A stretch of 64,000 bases of DNA, from NCBI RefSeq assembly GCF_000321415.2, contig NC_019902.2, forward strand, positions 2,108,001 to 2,172,000, in the 5' to 3' direction. Origin of the DNA: Thioalkalivibrio nitratireducens DSM 14787. GTDB lineage: Bacteria; Pseudomonadota; Gammaproteobacteria; Ectothiorhodospirales; Ectothiorhodospiraceae. Below the pieces are notes generated by a model, which was not told the origin of the DNA, ran no database searches, and was given only the letters and a program-made list of their open reading frames with translations. Made by a program: the position numbers and the translations under genes. Positions 32,871 through 46,273 of the stretch are shown here, in pieces; the stretch's first letter is position 1; every line of letters starts with the position of its first letter.

Positions 32871-35800
32871 TTAAGCGTTGGCACCTTCGGCGGTGTCCCG
32901 GACGATCTCATACAAGGCAACCAGGGCGCGGTTGGGTGCGCGGTTGTTTTCCAGGCGCAGGGCGTTGCCGTAGCGGTTAAAGGCCTGGGTGGCGACTGCG
33001 TGGTTACCGTGGTCGCGGGCCAATTCAAGGAGCCAGCGGCAGAATGGTTCGTGGGCCGGGTCGACGGCCTGCGCTCTGCGAGCGGCTTCCATGGCGGCTT
33101 TCGGCCGTTGTTCGTTGAGGGCTTGCCGGATCGCATGATCGGCCGCGGCATGAAAGTGTTGGCGCAGGTGAGGCCCCAGGGGGTGTGGCCATTCGGCTGC
33201 GGGAACATCGGACTGTTCGGCGATTCGTAGCGCGGCCTCCCAGGCGGTCGGTTCGTCGCGATTCGCGGCTTCCAGGTGAGTGCCGAGGGCGCCAATGTCG
33301 GTCCAGCAAACCGCCGGATCGAGGGCCAGGCGCTGGTTCTGCAAGCGTATGGCTTCCGCGATGCCGAGTTTGCGGCGCACGCGATGGAGCAGAGTATCGA
33401 AGGCGTGCCGGGCGCGATCGCCTTCGGCATCGGGCCAGAGTGCATCCAGCGCATGCGTCTCGGGAAGCTCGCGACTCCCGGCCGCGGCAATCAAGCGCAG
33501 CAGCGTGGCACTCTTGCCGCTCAGGTAAATCGGACCATCGACACCCGTCACTCGTAACGGGCCTAGAACACGGATGCGCAGGGGCCATGTATCGGGTGGA
33601 GCATGCTCGGGTGGACGCCACAGGGGTAGTCCGTTTCCGCGTGCCAGCAAAGCCACGTAGTCGCCATCTCCGCCGACATCGATCCCCCGCTGGCACAGTT
33701 GGTCGAGCTCGTGGCGGTCGGACCACGGGATCCACCGGTAGCCTCGATCGCGCCCGTCCTGCAGCGTCTGCCCGAGCAACTCATCCGCCCAGATCGTGCG
33801 GCCGATATCGACGAGCGCCTGGCTGGCGACGAGGCGGGCCAGCCAGCGGTACAGAGGCGCGTGCAGTTCGCGCGCCCGTTGGTCGATAGCGATGGCCTTG
33901 TGCAGGGATTTACGGGGCTGCCCCCCATGGCGCAGGGAACGCGCCACCGCGAGTCGAGCCAGAAGCTGGGCATTGGCAGGCCCGCGGCCGGCGATGAGTC
34001 GGTGGGCATCTTCGGCCAAGCTGGCAGCGGCGACCACGTCCCCGGCGCGTAGTCGAATCCAGCCGCATACCCATGCCTGGAAGCTGGCATCCGTGGGCTG
34101 GCTCGGTTGAGTGGAAAGGCGGGTGCGCTCGAGCCATTCTTGCGCGCTGGTGTGGTCGCCGCGCCGCAAGGCCGCACAGGCCCCCAGGGCTTCGAGTTGG
34201 AAGTCCCACAGATGGACGTCGTGTTCCCGAGCGCATTGCAGCGCATCGGCGATACGGCGACCTGCGGTCTCCGGGTCGGGTTCGAACCAAAGTTGATATC
34301 CCGCCACGGCTGCCGACCACATCACTTCCTGCAGGGGGGGGAGCTTGCCTCGGGCTTCGGCGACCCGGCCCTGCTCGAGCGTACGGACGGCGCGCCCGCG
34401 ATGGCCGTACATCCAGGTGTCAATCACCAGGAGACCGTGCAGCGCTCGTATCCGCTGGTGGTCGGGCACGGGCAAACGGGCGACCTGCTCGGCGGTGGCA
34501 AGCCAGACCTCGCAGCGCGGATCGTCGGGGGCAATAACGCCCAGTAACAACACGGCTGCGGCAGCGAGCTGGACGGCGGCGAATGGTTCCAGCTCGTTCA
34601 TCCCGTCCGGCCCCAGTGCGTCGAGTTCCTCGAGCAGCCATTCCAGGCGATCGAAGGTACCCCATTGCAGCCAGGCCTGGTCGACCAGACCGGCCCAGGC
34701 GAGCGCGCTGCCGGAAGTATCACCGTGGTCCCGCAGCGTGGTCAAAGCGGTTTCCAGCAGCCGTTGTGCCGCAGTTCCGTCCCGGGGTGCCAGCGCCAGC
34801 CCATACCACAGGTGCAGACGGGAACCGGGTGGGCGTATGGCAGCGGGCAACTGGCCGATCCAGTCGGCCAGGATTGTGTGTTCGCCTCGTTCGAGCATAG
34901 CGGGTGCCAGCCGGGCAATGGTTTCAGCAGCCGGTTCTCGCGCGTAGGCGGCAAGCCAGTAGCCGATCGCCCGTTCCGGATCCCCGCTCGCGGCGAGGGC
35001 ATCGCCGAGACGTCGGTATCGTTGCCCCGCATCGCCCTGACGGGCCTGCCGCCGCAGGTAGTCCGACAACAGCGGATGCAGCACCAGGGTGCCGTCGTTC
35101 CATTCCAGCAGGCGGTTGCCTCGAGCCAGCTCGTCCAGCCGCTCCTGTTCGGCCGGGTCGGCCAGGGCCCTGGCGACGGCGAGCGGGGTATGTTCCAGCA
35201 GCGCCATGGAGGTCAGAAGATCGCGCACCTGCGGCGGCAGGTCGGAGAGCACCTCGTGTTCCAGGTACTGGTCGAACAGGGCCGGATCCTCGCCGGCCGC
35301 GCGCCGGAGGGTTGCCAGGAACCCAGCCACCCAGCCCTTCGAAACGGTCAGTGCCTGTCGCACCCGCTCGGGCTCGCTGGCGATCTCCGGTACCGTGGTG
35401 AGGGCCAGGGCTTGGGCTTCCGTAGCGGACAGACAAAGGTCACGCGCCGCCATGTGCCCCATCCGCGCCTCCAGCCGCAATCGAGCCAGGCTGCAGGGGG
35501 GTGGTACACGCGCGGTAACCAGGATCGCGTTGTCCACACCGCTCAGGGTCGCCAGTTCCGCCAGCCATGTCCCGAACGCCTTACTGTCGGCAACCGCCTC
35601 AGCACCGTCCAGCACCAGCGTACAGGGTCCCAGTCGTTCGAGCATGCCGGCGATACACTGTCCTGGAGGTACGTCGGCGTAGGGGCGCGGCGCGGGCGGT
35701 GTTGGTCCCTTGGACACCACCGGCATGGCCACCTGCAGATCCTGTTCCAGGCGCTCCAAGTCCCGGTGGGCACCTCTCAGGCGCAGCCAGATCTGCCTGC

Positions 35801-36011
35801 CGCTGCGGGCGTGCAGCAACGCGCTGGCCAAGGCCGACTTGCCGGCTCCGGGCGGACCTTCGAGCCACAGCGTACCGCCTCCGGCGAGCTGCTCCAGCCA
35901 GGTTTCGCAGCGGGTCTGCATCCAGTCGCCAGCGCGGGGCGGAGGTCTGGTCCGTGCTGTGATGGCTGACTGGGTGGACGTGCTCGCAATCTGCTCGTGA
36001 TCTCGTTCCAT
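32871..36011 (-). CDS. large SARP/MalT-like ATPase transcriptional regulator
   Basis: 1046 residues. N-terminal P-loop ATPase (Walker A LEGPPGAGKSALASALL near residue 50; CTLVLDGAEAVAD as Walker B-like), a long helical-repeat (TPR/MalT-like) middle, then an OmpR-type winged helix (about 820-915: RIRVLGPLRVTGVDGPIYL, ATLLRLIAAAGSRELPE, HALDALWPDAEGDRARHAF) and a bacterial transcriptional activator (BTAD) domain at the C-terminus. This is the SARP/STAND layout inverted relative to AfsR, where the DNA-binding part is N-terminal. Divergent from the WG-repeat gene across 186 bases and probably its regulator. Its end is next to the transposase fragment. Confidence 0.8.
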   Translation of the reverse strand: MERDHEQIASTSTQSAITARTRPPPRAGDWMQTRCETWLEQLAGGGTLWLEGPPGAGKSALASALLHARSGRQIWLRLRGAHRDLERLEQDLQVAMPVVSKGPTPPAPRPYADVPPGQCIAGMLERLGPCTLVLDGAEAVADSKAFGTWLAELATLSGVDNAILVTARVPPPCSLARLRLEARMGHMAARDLCLSATEAQALALTTVPEIASEPERVRQALTVSKGWVAGFLATLRRAAGEDPALFDQYLEHEVLSDLPPQVRDLLTSMALLEHTPLAVARALADPAEQERLDELARGNRLLEWNDGTLVLHPLLSDYLRRQARQGDAGQRYRRLGDALAASGDPERAIGYWLAAYAREPAAETIARLAPAMLERGEHTILADWIGQLPAAIRPPGSRLHLWYGLALAPRDGTAAQRLLETALTTLRDHGDTSGSALAWAGLVDQAWLQWGTFDRLEWLLEELDALGPDGMNELEPFAAVQLAAAAVLLLGVIAPDDPRCEVWLATAEQVARLPVPDHQRIRALHGLLVIDTWMYGHRGRAVRTLEQGRVAEARGKLPPLQEVMWSAAVAGYQLWFEPDPETAGRRIADALQCAREHDVHLWDFQLEALGACAALRRGDHTSAQEWLERTRLSTQPSQPTDASFQAWVCGWIRLRAGDVVAAASLAEDAHRLIAGRGPANAQLLARLAVARSLRHGGQPRKSLHKAIAIDQRARELHAPLYRWLARLVASQALVDIGRTIWADELLGQTLQDGRDRGYRWIPWSDRHELDQLCQRGIDVGGDGDYVALLARGNGLPLWRPPEHAPPDTWPLRIRVLGPLRVTGVDGPIYLSGKSATLLRLIAAAGSRELPETHALDALWPDAEGDRARHAFDTLLHRVRRKLGIAEAIRLQNQRLALDPAVCWTDIGALGTHLEAANRDEPTAWEAALRIAEQSDVPAAEWPHPLGPHLRQHFHAAADHAIRQALNEQRPKAAMEAARRAQAVDPAHEPFCRWLLELARDHGNHAVATQAFNRYGNALRLENNRAPNRALVALYEIVRDTAEGANA

Positions 36012-36151
36012 GAACCCTCCAGTCCGCCTCTATGGATGACAGGGGCCGGTCAGCCAATCAAAGCCCGGGCTTTCTGATGCCCCCACCGGGTCATCACGGT
36101 CACCCCTGGCCCCGGGGCGAGATGTGAGATAGATGTAAGAAAGTGTGTCTT

Positions 36152-36157
36152 ATAGTG
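36152..36157 (+). promoter_or_regulatory. possible -10 box of the WG-repeat gene
   Basis: TATAGT within an AT-richer stretch (36121-36160), 40 bases before the ATG; no convincing -35 box, which would fit an activator-dependent promoter controlled by the divergent regulator. Confidence 0.35.
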
Positions 36158-36197
36158 CCCGCAGGATCAGGAAACCTCAAAACGGGAGAACGAGCGG

Positions 36198-37724
36198 ATG
36201 TCAATGAAGCGATATGGCCTCGTAGCGGCCGGCGCCGCGTTGCTGGGCAGCGCGGCTGTGCTTCAATCGGTCGCTGCGGCGCCGGTGGAATGCGCCGATA
36301 GCGCCTGCTTTCTCGAGTCCGTTGCCCAATGTGAGGATGCCGTCTTCGCGCCTCGGGAAGGCGACGCGATCGGAGCCCGTGGGCGCTACCGGATCCTCGG
36401 GCCGACGGAATACGCCTGCCGCCTGGAGTTCACGTTTGTCGAAAACCCCAACCCCGCCTTGGTGGGCAAGTCGTTCACGTTCGTGATCGACCCCAGCGGC
36501 ATGGCCTCAGCGGATGATCTCCGGGACGTGGTCGCGACCTGCCTGATGGGGGGCGAGGCCTGGTACCAGTGCGAGGGTCCTCTGATCGAACAGGCCACCG
36601 GCCGTGCCGGTCCGCCCCGGCTCCTGGAGGGTGGCATCGGTTCACTGCCATGCGGAAGGTCTGTGGATGTCGGAGGCCCCGAACTTTATCCCATGCCCGC
36701 CGACGGCAAGTGGGGATACGTGGATCGTGACGGCACATGGCATATCCCGCCACAGTGGGATCAGGTAAGGGATTTCCACGAGGGGCGTGCGGCCGTGGGC
36801 GGCCCCGCCAACTGGGGCATCATCGACCGCGACAGCCGGGAGGTCGTGCCCCTCCAGTACCAAGGGACTTCTTTTGTCACCGTCGACAACCGGAACTGGT
36901 ACAGCCCGCCCTTTTCGGCGTACTCCGAAGGCTGCACGGTCATGACCCACTTCACCACCGAGACTCAGCCATCCTTCTTCATCGATCGCGATGGCAAAGC
37001 ATGGTGGCGGGGCGAGGCACAGCCCGAGGCCCTGCGGGGCCGCGATATCCAGCGCTTTGGCCGTTTCTCCGAGGGTCTGGCATGGTTCCGGGAAGGCTTC
37101 GGGGAAGAAGCCCGGTTCGGCTGGGTCGATAGCGCCGGCGATATCGCCATCGAGCCCGAGTTCACGCAGGCCGGGCGGTTCTCCGACGGATTGGCCTTTG
37201 CCGCCGTGGCTGACGGGCAGGGCGCGTTCATCTCGCCGGAAGGATCCCCCCTGCTGCCGCGGAAGTGGATGCTCTACAACGCTGGTCCATTCTCCGACGG
37301 CTTGGCCCGAGTCAGCGCCGGAGCCTTCGATCTCGCCTACTGGAGCCACGACGACGTCGTCTTCGAGAAGGTGCGTTTCCCGGACCCGAAAGGCGACCGG
37401 CCCGCCAATGCGGAAATCAGCGAGGCCGGAGATTTCCGCGACGGACGCGCACCGGTCATCACCGGATTCCGGGATGGTAACGAGCTTGTGTACGTCCGCC
37501 GTGACGGAACCGTAGCCTTCGTGCCGGACGACCTCGAGGGCATTCGGGTGTGCAACCGCCGTGCACTCCCCGAATTCCACCAGGGACTGGTCCGCCTGGT
37601 CGTTGCCGACGACGGGGCGAACTGCGGCAACGAGGGCTATACCCGCGGCCTGGCGCGCTACGAAGAAGCCCACTATGTCTACCTTGATACCGGCGGGAAC
37701 GTGATCTTGAGGCAGGAAAAATGA
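36198..37724 (+). CDS. exported WG-repeat protein
   Basis: 508 residues with a signal peptide (hydrophobic residues 7-27). A cysteine-containing N-terminal domain (about 30-150) precedes about six WG-like beta repeats (KWGYVDRDGTWHIPPQWDQV; NWGIIDRDSREVVPLQYQ; RFGWVDSAGDIAIEPEF; and weaker ones to the C-terminus, e.g. YVRRDGTVAFV). WG repeats form beta-rich scaffolds of unknown ligand. Probably periplasmic or outer membrane-associated. The ATG at 36204 (MKRYG) is an alternative start. Confidence 0.78.
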   Translation: MSMKRYGLVAAGAALLGSAAVLQSVAAAPVECADSACFLESVAQCEDAVFAPREGDAIGARGRYRILGPTEYACRLEFTFVENPNPALVGKSFTFVIDPSGMASADDLRDVVATCLMGGEAWYQCEGPLIEQATGRAGPPRLLEGGIGSLPCGRSVDVGGPELYPMPADGKWGYVDRDGTWHIPPQWDQVRDFHEGRAAVGGPANWGIIDRDSREVVPLQYQGTSFVTVDNRNWYSPPFSAYSEGCTVMTHFTTETQPSFFIDRDGKAWWRGEAQPEALRGRDIQRFGRFSEGLAWFREGFGEEARFGWVDSAGDIAIEPEFTQAGRFSDGLAFAAVADGQGAFISPEGSPLLPRKWMLYNAGPFSDGLARVSAGAFDLAYWSHDDVVFEKVRFPDPKGDRPANAEISEAGDFRDGRAPVITGFRDGNELVYVRRDGTVAFVPDDLEGIRVCNRRALPEFHQGLVRLVVADDGANCGNEGYTRGLARYEEAHYVYLDTGGNVILRQEK

Positions 37725-37786
37725 TGTCGGATCCCGCACCGGTTCTGTTTCACCCCACGCGGGAGGAATCACACTGCCGCCCGCGA

Positions 37787-38269
37787 TCAGTCGCGGAAAT
37801 TGATGTATTGCAGTGGCCGGTCGAAGGTCTCCGCACGTAGCAGTGCGATCACCTGCTGCAGGTCGTCGCGCTTCTTTCCGGTCACCCGAACCTGGTCGCC
37901 CTGCAGGCTGGCCTGGACCTTGATCTTCGAGTCCTTGATCAGCCGCTGGATCCTCTTGGCGAGGTCGGCATCGATCCCCTGCCGGATATATACGTCCTGC
38001 TTGACGCCGGTTCCGGCCTTGGTCACCTCCTGCGGATCCATACAGGCCACGTCGATACCGCGCTTGGCCAGTTTCATGCGTACAATATCGAGCACCTGTT
38101 CGAGTTGGAACTCCGCGTCCCCGCGCAACTGGATCGTGGTATCGCTCAGCTCCACCGCGGCGGACGTACCCTTGAAGTCGAAACGGTTGTCGATCTCGCG
38201 GCGCGCCTGGTCGACGGCGTTGCGCAGTTCCGGCAGTTCGACCTCGGACACTACGTCGAAGGACGGCAT
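37787..38269 (-). CDS. yajQ: YajQ family nucleotide-binding protein
   Basis: 160 residues, full length. [20 protein letters not shown] at the start, then [28 protein letters not shown] and the C-terminal [20 protein letters not shown]. YajQ proteins bind c-di-GMP in several gammaproteobacteria and act as co-regulators. The start at 38269 matches the family. Divergent from the DUF423 gene. Confidence 0.92.
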   Translation of the reverse strand: MPSFDVVSEVELPELRNAVDQARREIDNRFDFKGTSAAVELSDTTIQLRGDAEFQLEQVLDIVRMKLAKRGIDVACMDPQEVTKAGTGVKQDVYIRQGIDADLAKRIQRLIKDSKIKVQASLQGDQVRVTGKKRDDLQQVIALLRAETFDRPLQYINFRD

Positions 38270-38299
38270 GCAAAACCTCCCCTTGAAGGACTGAATCTC

Positions 38300-38677
38300 G
38301 TGGCTATTCCCGCACTGATTGTAACCGGAGCCCTGCTGGCCGCGCTGGCCGTGGGCCTTGGCGCGTTCGGCGCGCACGGTCTGGAGGCCCGGCTGTCGGA
38401 ACGGGCGCTGGCAACCTGGCAGACGGCCGTGCAATACCAGTTCATCCACGCGTTAGCGCTCGTGTTGATCGCAGGCCTGTGGAGTCGCATCGATCCCGGT
38501 TGGGGCATCGCGGCCGCCCTGGCCCTGCTGGCGGGGATCGTGTTCTTCTCCGGCAGCCTCTACGGGTTGGCACTGGGCGCGCCCCGGACCCTCGGTGCCG
38601 TCGCACCGATCGGCGGCACGCTGTTCATTCTTGGCTGGATTGCCCTGGCCATCGCGGCCCTGCGCCAGGGCGTCTGA
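38300..38677 (+). CDS. DUF423 (YgdD-like) inner membrane protein
   Basis: 125 residues, four membrane helices. [39 protein letters not shown] and [19 protein letters not shown] followed by [14 protein letters not shown] are the DUF423 hallmarks. GTG start at 38300 with AAGGA nine bases upstream; the longer frame is antisense to yajQ. Function unknown. Confidence 0.85.
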   Translation: MAIPALIVTGALLAALAVGLGAFGAHGLEARLSERALATWQTAVQYQFIHALALVLIAGLWSRIDPGWGIAAALALLAGIVFFSGSLYGLALGAPRTLGAVAPIGGTLFILGWIALAIAALRQGV

Positions 38678-38882
38678 GCATCGGGTCGCGCCTGCGTGCC
38701 CGGGAATCGGGTTCACCGGCGGCCCGTTCGGACGGGCGTCATCCATGCACGATCGCTGCGGTCGCCGCGCCGGGCTTTCAAATTCTGCCGGGTCCACTGC
38801 GTCCGAGAAGGGACACCGCGCGGAGCACGAACCCGGCGCGTCCAGTCGGCAATACAGACTCTCCGGAGCCCCGACTGCTGGC

Positions 38883-39248
38883 TCAGTCGCCAGCCGGGTC
38901 CTTGCCCATGGCATGCAGGTGGGCTTCCAGCTCGGCCATCACGTCGACGGCTCTGCCCTTCTCCAGCGCCTGCTCGACCCGCTTCACCACGGGCAATGCG
39001 ACCGCACGGCCGCGCAGCTGTGCCCGCGCCAGCGCGAACGACAGCGTGCGGAACTGCCGGGAGAACAAGTAGCTCAGCGTGGCGATGATCAGCGCGGCCC
39101 ACATGTTCCCGGCGAACCAGACCCAGATGGCGACCCCGTAGCCCGCGAACGTGGCCACGAAAATCGCGAGTGCGGCCCGGTGGGTTCTCGCGATCAATTC
39201 CTCCACAATGGCCCGATGTTCCACCACGAACTCACGCTCGAAATACAC
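38883..39248 (-). CDS. two-helix membrane protein
   Basis: 121 residues, hypothetical. N-terminal helix EHRAIVEELIARTHRAALAI, two adjacent transmembrane segments (IFVATFAGYGVAIWVWFAG and WAALIIATLSYLFS), then a cytoplasmic helical tail. GTG at 39248 is preceded by CGGAG. Divergent from the methyltransferase remnant at 39344. The wider open frame to 39590 is not supported. Confidence 0.55.
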   Translation of the reverse strand: MYFEREFVVEHRAIVEELIARTHRAALAIFVATFAGYGVAIWVWFAGNMWAALIIATLSYLFSRQFRTLSFALARAQLRGRAVALPVVKRVEQALEKGRAVDVMAELEAHLHAMGKDPAGD

Positions 39249-39343
39249 GCCGCTACTCCGCTGTTCCGCCTTTGGCTCGCGCAGTATAAGCCACCGGGGT
39301 CGGCGGCAATGAGCGCGCACGGCCCTACCCGAATGGCATCGCG

Positions 39344-39514
39344 ATGACCTGGACACCCGACATTGCCGCGCTCGGGAACCGGCTGCGCAAGAATGCCCGA
39401 CACTGGGGCCGCTGGGCCCGGCGCGAGGATACCGAGTGCTGCCGCGTCTACGACCGGGACCTGCCCGACTTTCCCCTGCAGATCGACCGCGACCGCGTGC
39501 AGCTGTTATCTTGA
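39344..39514 (+). pseudogene. N-terminal remnant of an RlmK-type 23S rRNA methyltransferase domain
   Basis: 56 codons: LGNRLRKNARHWGRWARRED, then CCRVYDRDLPDFPLQIDRD, ending at a stop. This closely matches the start of the C-terminal (RlmK) half of RlmKL (NRLRKN...WARRE...CYRLYDADLPEY). The SAM-binding domain that should follow is absent; the next gene lies on the opposite strand 72 bases on. Truncated relic. Confidence 0.65.
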
Positions 39515-39586
39515 GACCCGCGCAGGTTGCACGGACACCAGAACCTGTCCCGGGCGCGCTGCCACGAAGGGTGGTTGCGGCTGCAA

Positions 39587-40630
39587 TCACTCCGCGCCGG
39601 CCGCACGCCAGCGTTCGAAGGTCGGGTATTCCTCGTAGGCACGCGTGAGCACGTAGTTCATCACGTTACGCAGGCGCGTCAGCGCCACCACCGAATCGAT
39701 GCGGATGACTTCCCGGCCCCGCTCGTCGAAGAAGACCATCGTCGGCGCCCAGTGGATATCCAGCGCCCGGCCCCATTCCTCCGCGGTCGTGCGCTCGCCG
39801 TCCGGGGTGATCACCGGGGTCTCGGCATCGAGATCGAGCTGCACCGCATCGAACAACTCGATCAGGTCCAGCACGCTGTCGTCCTGCAGCGGCTCCGAGT
39901 GCAGCACATCGCAGGCATGGCAGGCTCGGCGCTCGAAGAAGACCACCAGCGGTCGCTGCGCCGGGATCCGCGAGCGGTCCAGCATGTGCGGAGGGTTCTG
40001 GAAAAAATCGCGTTCATTGATGTCGTCGACGTCGAACTTGGGCGGAGGATCGGCACGTTCCAGGTACTCCCGGAAACTGCCCTCGCGGTCGTGCCGGTCA
40101 ATCACATACTCGAGTGCTGCGCGGAAACGATACGGCGGGTAGTAGCCGCGGATCCGGTGAATTTCGTTGCCTTCGGCGTCGAAAAAGGTGAACGCCGGGG
40201 TGAAGTTCAGCCGCCGCTGCACCGCGAAGTTGCGCTCGCTCATCACTTCACCGTCCAGGGTTACCACGTCGCGGCTGCCCTGGACATCGAGTGCGATCAC
40301 ATCGAAGTGATCGGAAAAATACTGCTCGATATCGGGCTGCGCGAGGTTCTCGTGGATCATCGCCTCGCAGTAAGGACAGTCGTCCATCCCGAAATAGATC
40401 GACAGGCCGTTCTTGCCCCGTTCGACCGCGCGCTCCAGATCCTCCCCGAAGTCGAGGAAACTCAGTTCGAACCACTCCGGTGTGTGCAGTCCGATCTCCC
40501 GCGGGGTGTCATCGATGCTCGGGAAGTCCGGACCGGTGGCCGCCAGGGCTACGCCCGCGAACAGCAGAAAGCCGGTCGCCAGGATCATCCGGAGGCAGTT
40601 CCCGACCGGAAGACGCTTTGCTCGAGCCAT
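39587..40630 (-). CDS. exported tandem thioredoxin-fold protein
   Basis: 347 residues with a signal peptide (residues 12-30). Two thioredoxin-like domains: the first with GMDDCPYCEAM (CPYC) and cis-proline NFTPAFTFF, the second with RRACHACDVLH (CHAC) and HWAPTMVFF. Resembles SoxW/DsbD-gamma-like periplasmic thioredoxins, but two full copies in one chain are uncommon. Probably reduces or oxidises periplasmic thiols; partner unknown. Confidence 0.75.
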   Translation of the reverse strand: MARAKRLPVGNCLRMILATGFLLFAGVALAATGPDFPSIDDTPREIGLHTPEWFELSFLDFGEDLERAVERGKNGLSIYFGMDDCPYCEAMIHENLAQPDIEQYFSDHFDVIALDVQGSRDVVTLDGEVMSERNFAVQRRLNFTPAFTFFDAEGNEIHRIRGYYPPYRFRAALEYVIDRHDREGSFREYLERADPPPKFDVDDINERDFFQNPPHMLDRSRIPAQRPLVVFFERRACHACDVLHSEPLQDDSVLDLIELFDAVQLDLDAETPVITPDGERTTAEEWGRALDIHWAPTMVFFDERGREVIRIDSVVALTRLRNVMNYVLTRAYEEYPTFERWRAAGAE

Positions 40631-40820
40631 CGTCGAATCTCCACGATTTGCAATACCACGGGGCGAGGCACTGGCCTGCCCGGCGCGTCCGCTGCCAATG
40701 TACCCGCAGCCGCCACACCTTCCGAGCGACGCGCTGCGCCGGACACGTACACTCGCACCGGCACGCGCGGGGCGGCCATGCCCGGGCGCCGGCGGCCACT
40801 CCCGGCCACCGGGTGCACCT

Positions 40821-43486
<2,666 letters not shown>

Positions 43487-44641
43487 GGTTCACGCTCCCA
43501 AGGCGCTCCAAAATGCCCCGATGCTCGATCCCGGCGCCATCGTGCTGGCCTCGCATACGGGGCCGTATGCGAGGCACGGGGCGCCTGGCTCGACGGGGCA
43601 CCGTGACCGGAACGCGATGGTGGCGACGCTGAACCGGGGGTTGGAGGGCCCGCCGGCGACGACGTTCAGATCGTTGGGAGTTTCCGCCGAGCGCCTGGAA
43701 GGGGCTCGGGATCCTCCGTGGTCTGGCCGCCAGCCGCCGGCTCTCCGCCGATGCCGTGTGCGGTATCGCTGCTCTCGCTGCGACTCAGTGCATGTAAGTC
43801 TGTCGGTTTCCCAAGCTTGCACACCCCGTACGGATGGCTTGACGGTGTTCCGTTCAGTTCCGTTCATGCTGACACGTTGCTGTAACAGATCCGCCGCATC
43901 CAGCCGGTAGGCACAATCCTCGGCTCCGCAGTTCCTACTACCACCAGGACAATCTGTTCCCTTCCGCATCACGGACCCTTGCGGGATACACCGCAGAGTG
44001 CCCTTACAGAAGCCTAGGCCCCCGGCATGCAGGATTCAACTGGTCTTCGCGCAATCGCACCACCGGCACCAAGCCTGAATCACCCCGAATCGGCATGGCT
44101 ACCGGAGGTTCCGGTTCCGCCCTGTTCGTCCCACCCGTTGCGATGGCTCAGACCACCACGATGAAAGAAGCGTAGGGCGGAAAAGGCCGAAGGGCGTCAT
44201 CCGCCGACCAGCGCCGGGGTTGCCGCACACTCCTGGGCATTAGATACGCCGCATGGCGAATCACGCTTGCGAGACCGTGAAAGAATGGGCACCGATGCTA
44301 GGGAGCAGGCGTGAAACGCACTGGGACGAACGGAGCCGCGCGTGGACGGTGCGAGCCGCTAACTGTCATGCCGCCGGGCGCGCGGCACCCCCGATGATGA
44401 AAGATAATGGGCGTGCTGTCGCGTCGGGCTGAGGTCGCGATAATTCTTGATGGCGCCTGACCGCGCACGCTAACTCGACCCGCTGCCCTTCACTCGTACC
44501 CCGGATTGCCTGGCATGGCCTGGAAGGGTCATGGACAGCGCACGCTAAAAAGAGCCGTCGAGTCCCGACAGGCCGTTGAAGGACGGCGCCCTTGGCGACA
44601 GCACATCGTGAAGGATAGTGCGTTTGCCCGAGGAGGTCAGC
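43487..44641. other. long non-coding spacer upstream of the IS110 element
   Basis: About 1.15 kb without a supported gene; the open frames have no recognisable protein character. At 44357-44402 it holds the REP-like sequence GCTAACTGTCATGCCG... followed by CACCCCCGATGATGAAAG, similar to copies at 45955 and 46178. CACGCTAA recurs at about 44466 and 44533. The last ~250 bases are presumably the 5' end of the insertion sequence. Confidence 0.45.
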
Positions 44642-45827
<1,186 letters not shown>

Positions 45828-45856
<29 letters not shown>

Positions 45857-46273
45857 GCCGCCACACAGGCTCTTCGAGTCCCGCAAGCAGGCATTTGCGC
45901 ACCGGCATGCGTCACGCCAGAATCTCGCTCGCCCCAACGTCAGGTTCTTTCACGCTAACTTTCATGCCCTCGGCCGCGAGGCACCCCGAAGGATGAAAAT
46001 ACGATTATAAATCAGAGACATACGATTCTAGGGCGGCGTATTTTCACGCTAAAAGCACGGCTATCTCACCGCCACCTGAGCCGCCACACAGGCTCTTCGA
46101 GTCCCGCAAGCAGGCATTTGCGCACCGGCATGCGTCACGCCAGAATCTCGCTCGCCCCAACGTCAGGTTCTTTCACGCTAACTGTCATGCCCTCGGCCGC
46201 GAGGCACCCCGAAGGATGAAAATACGATTATAAATCAGAGACATACGATTCTAGGGCGGCGTATTTTCACGCT
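45828..46273. repeat. 223-bp tandem duplication including IS110 3' end
   Basis: Two head-to-tail units (45828-46050 and 46051-46273) differ at one visible base. Each holds the last codons of the transposase, the IS right end, a REP-like GCTAACT-TCATGCCCTCGG palindrome and an AT-rich GGATGAAAATACG..ATTATAA stretch. The second copy abuts the TPR gene stop at 46272. Recent duplication. Confidence 0.85.

Noticed and set aside
43490-43972. 160-codon minus-strand open frame as a gene
   Set aside because: Protein is low in hydrophobic order, rich in R, S and P, has no ribosome site and no recognisable pattern.
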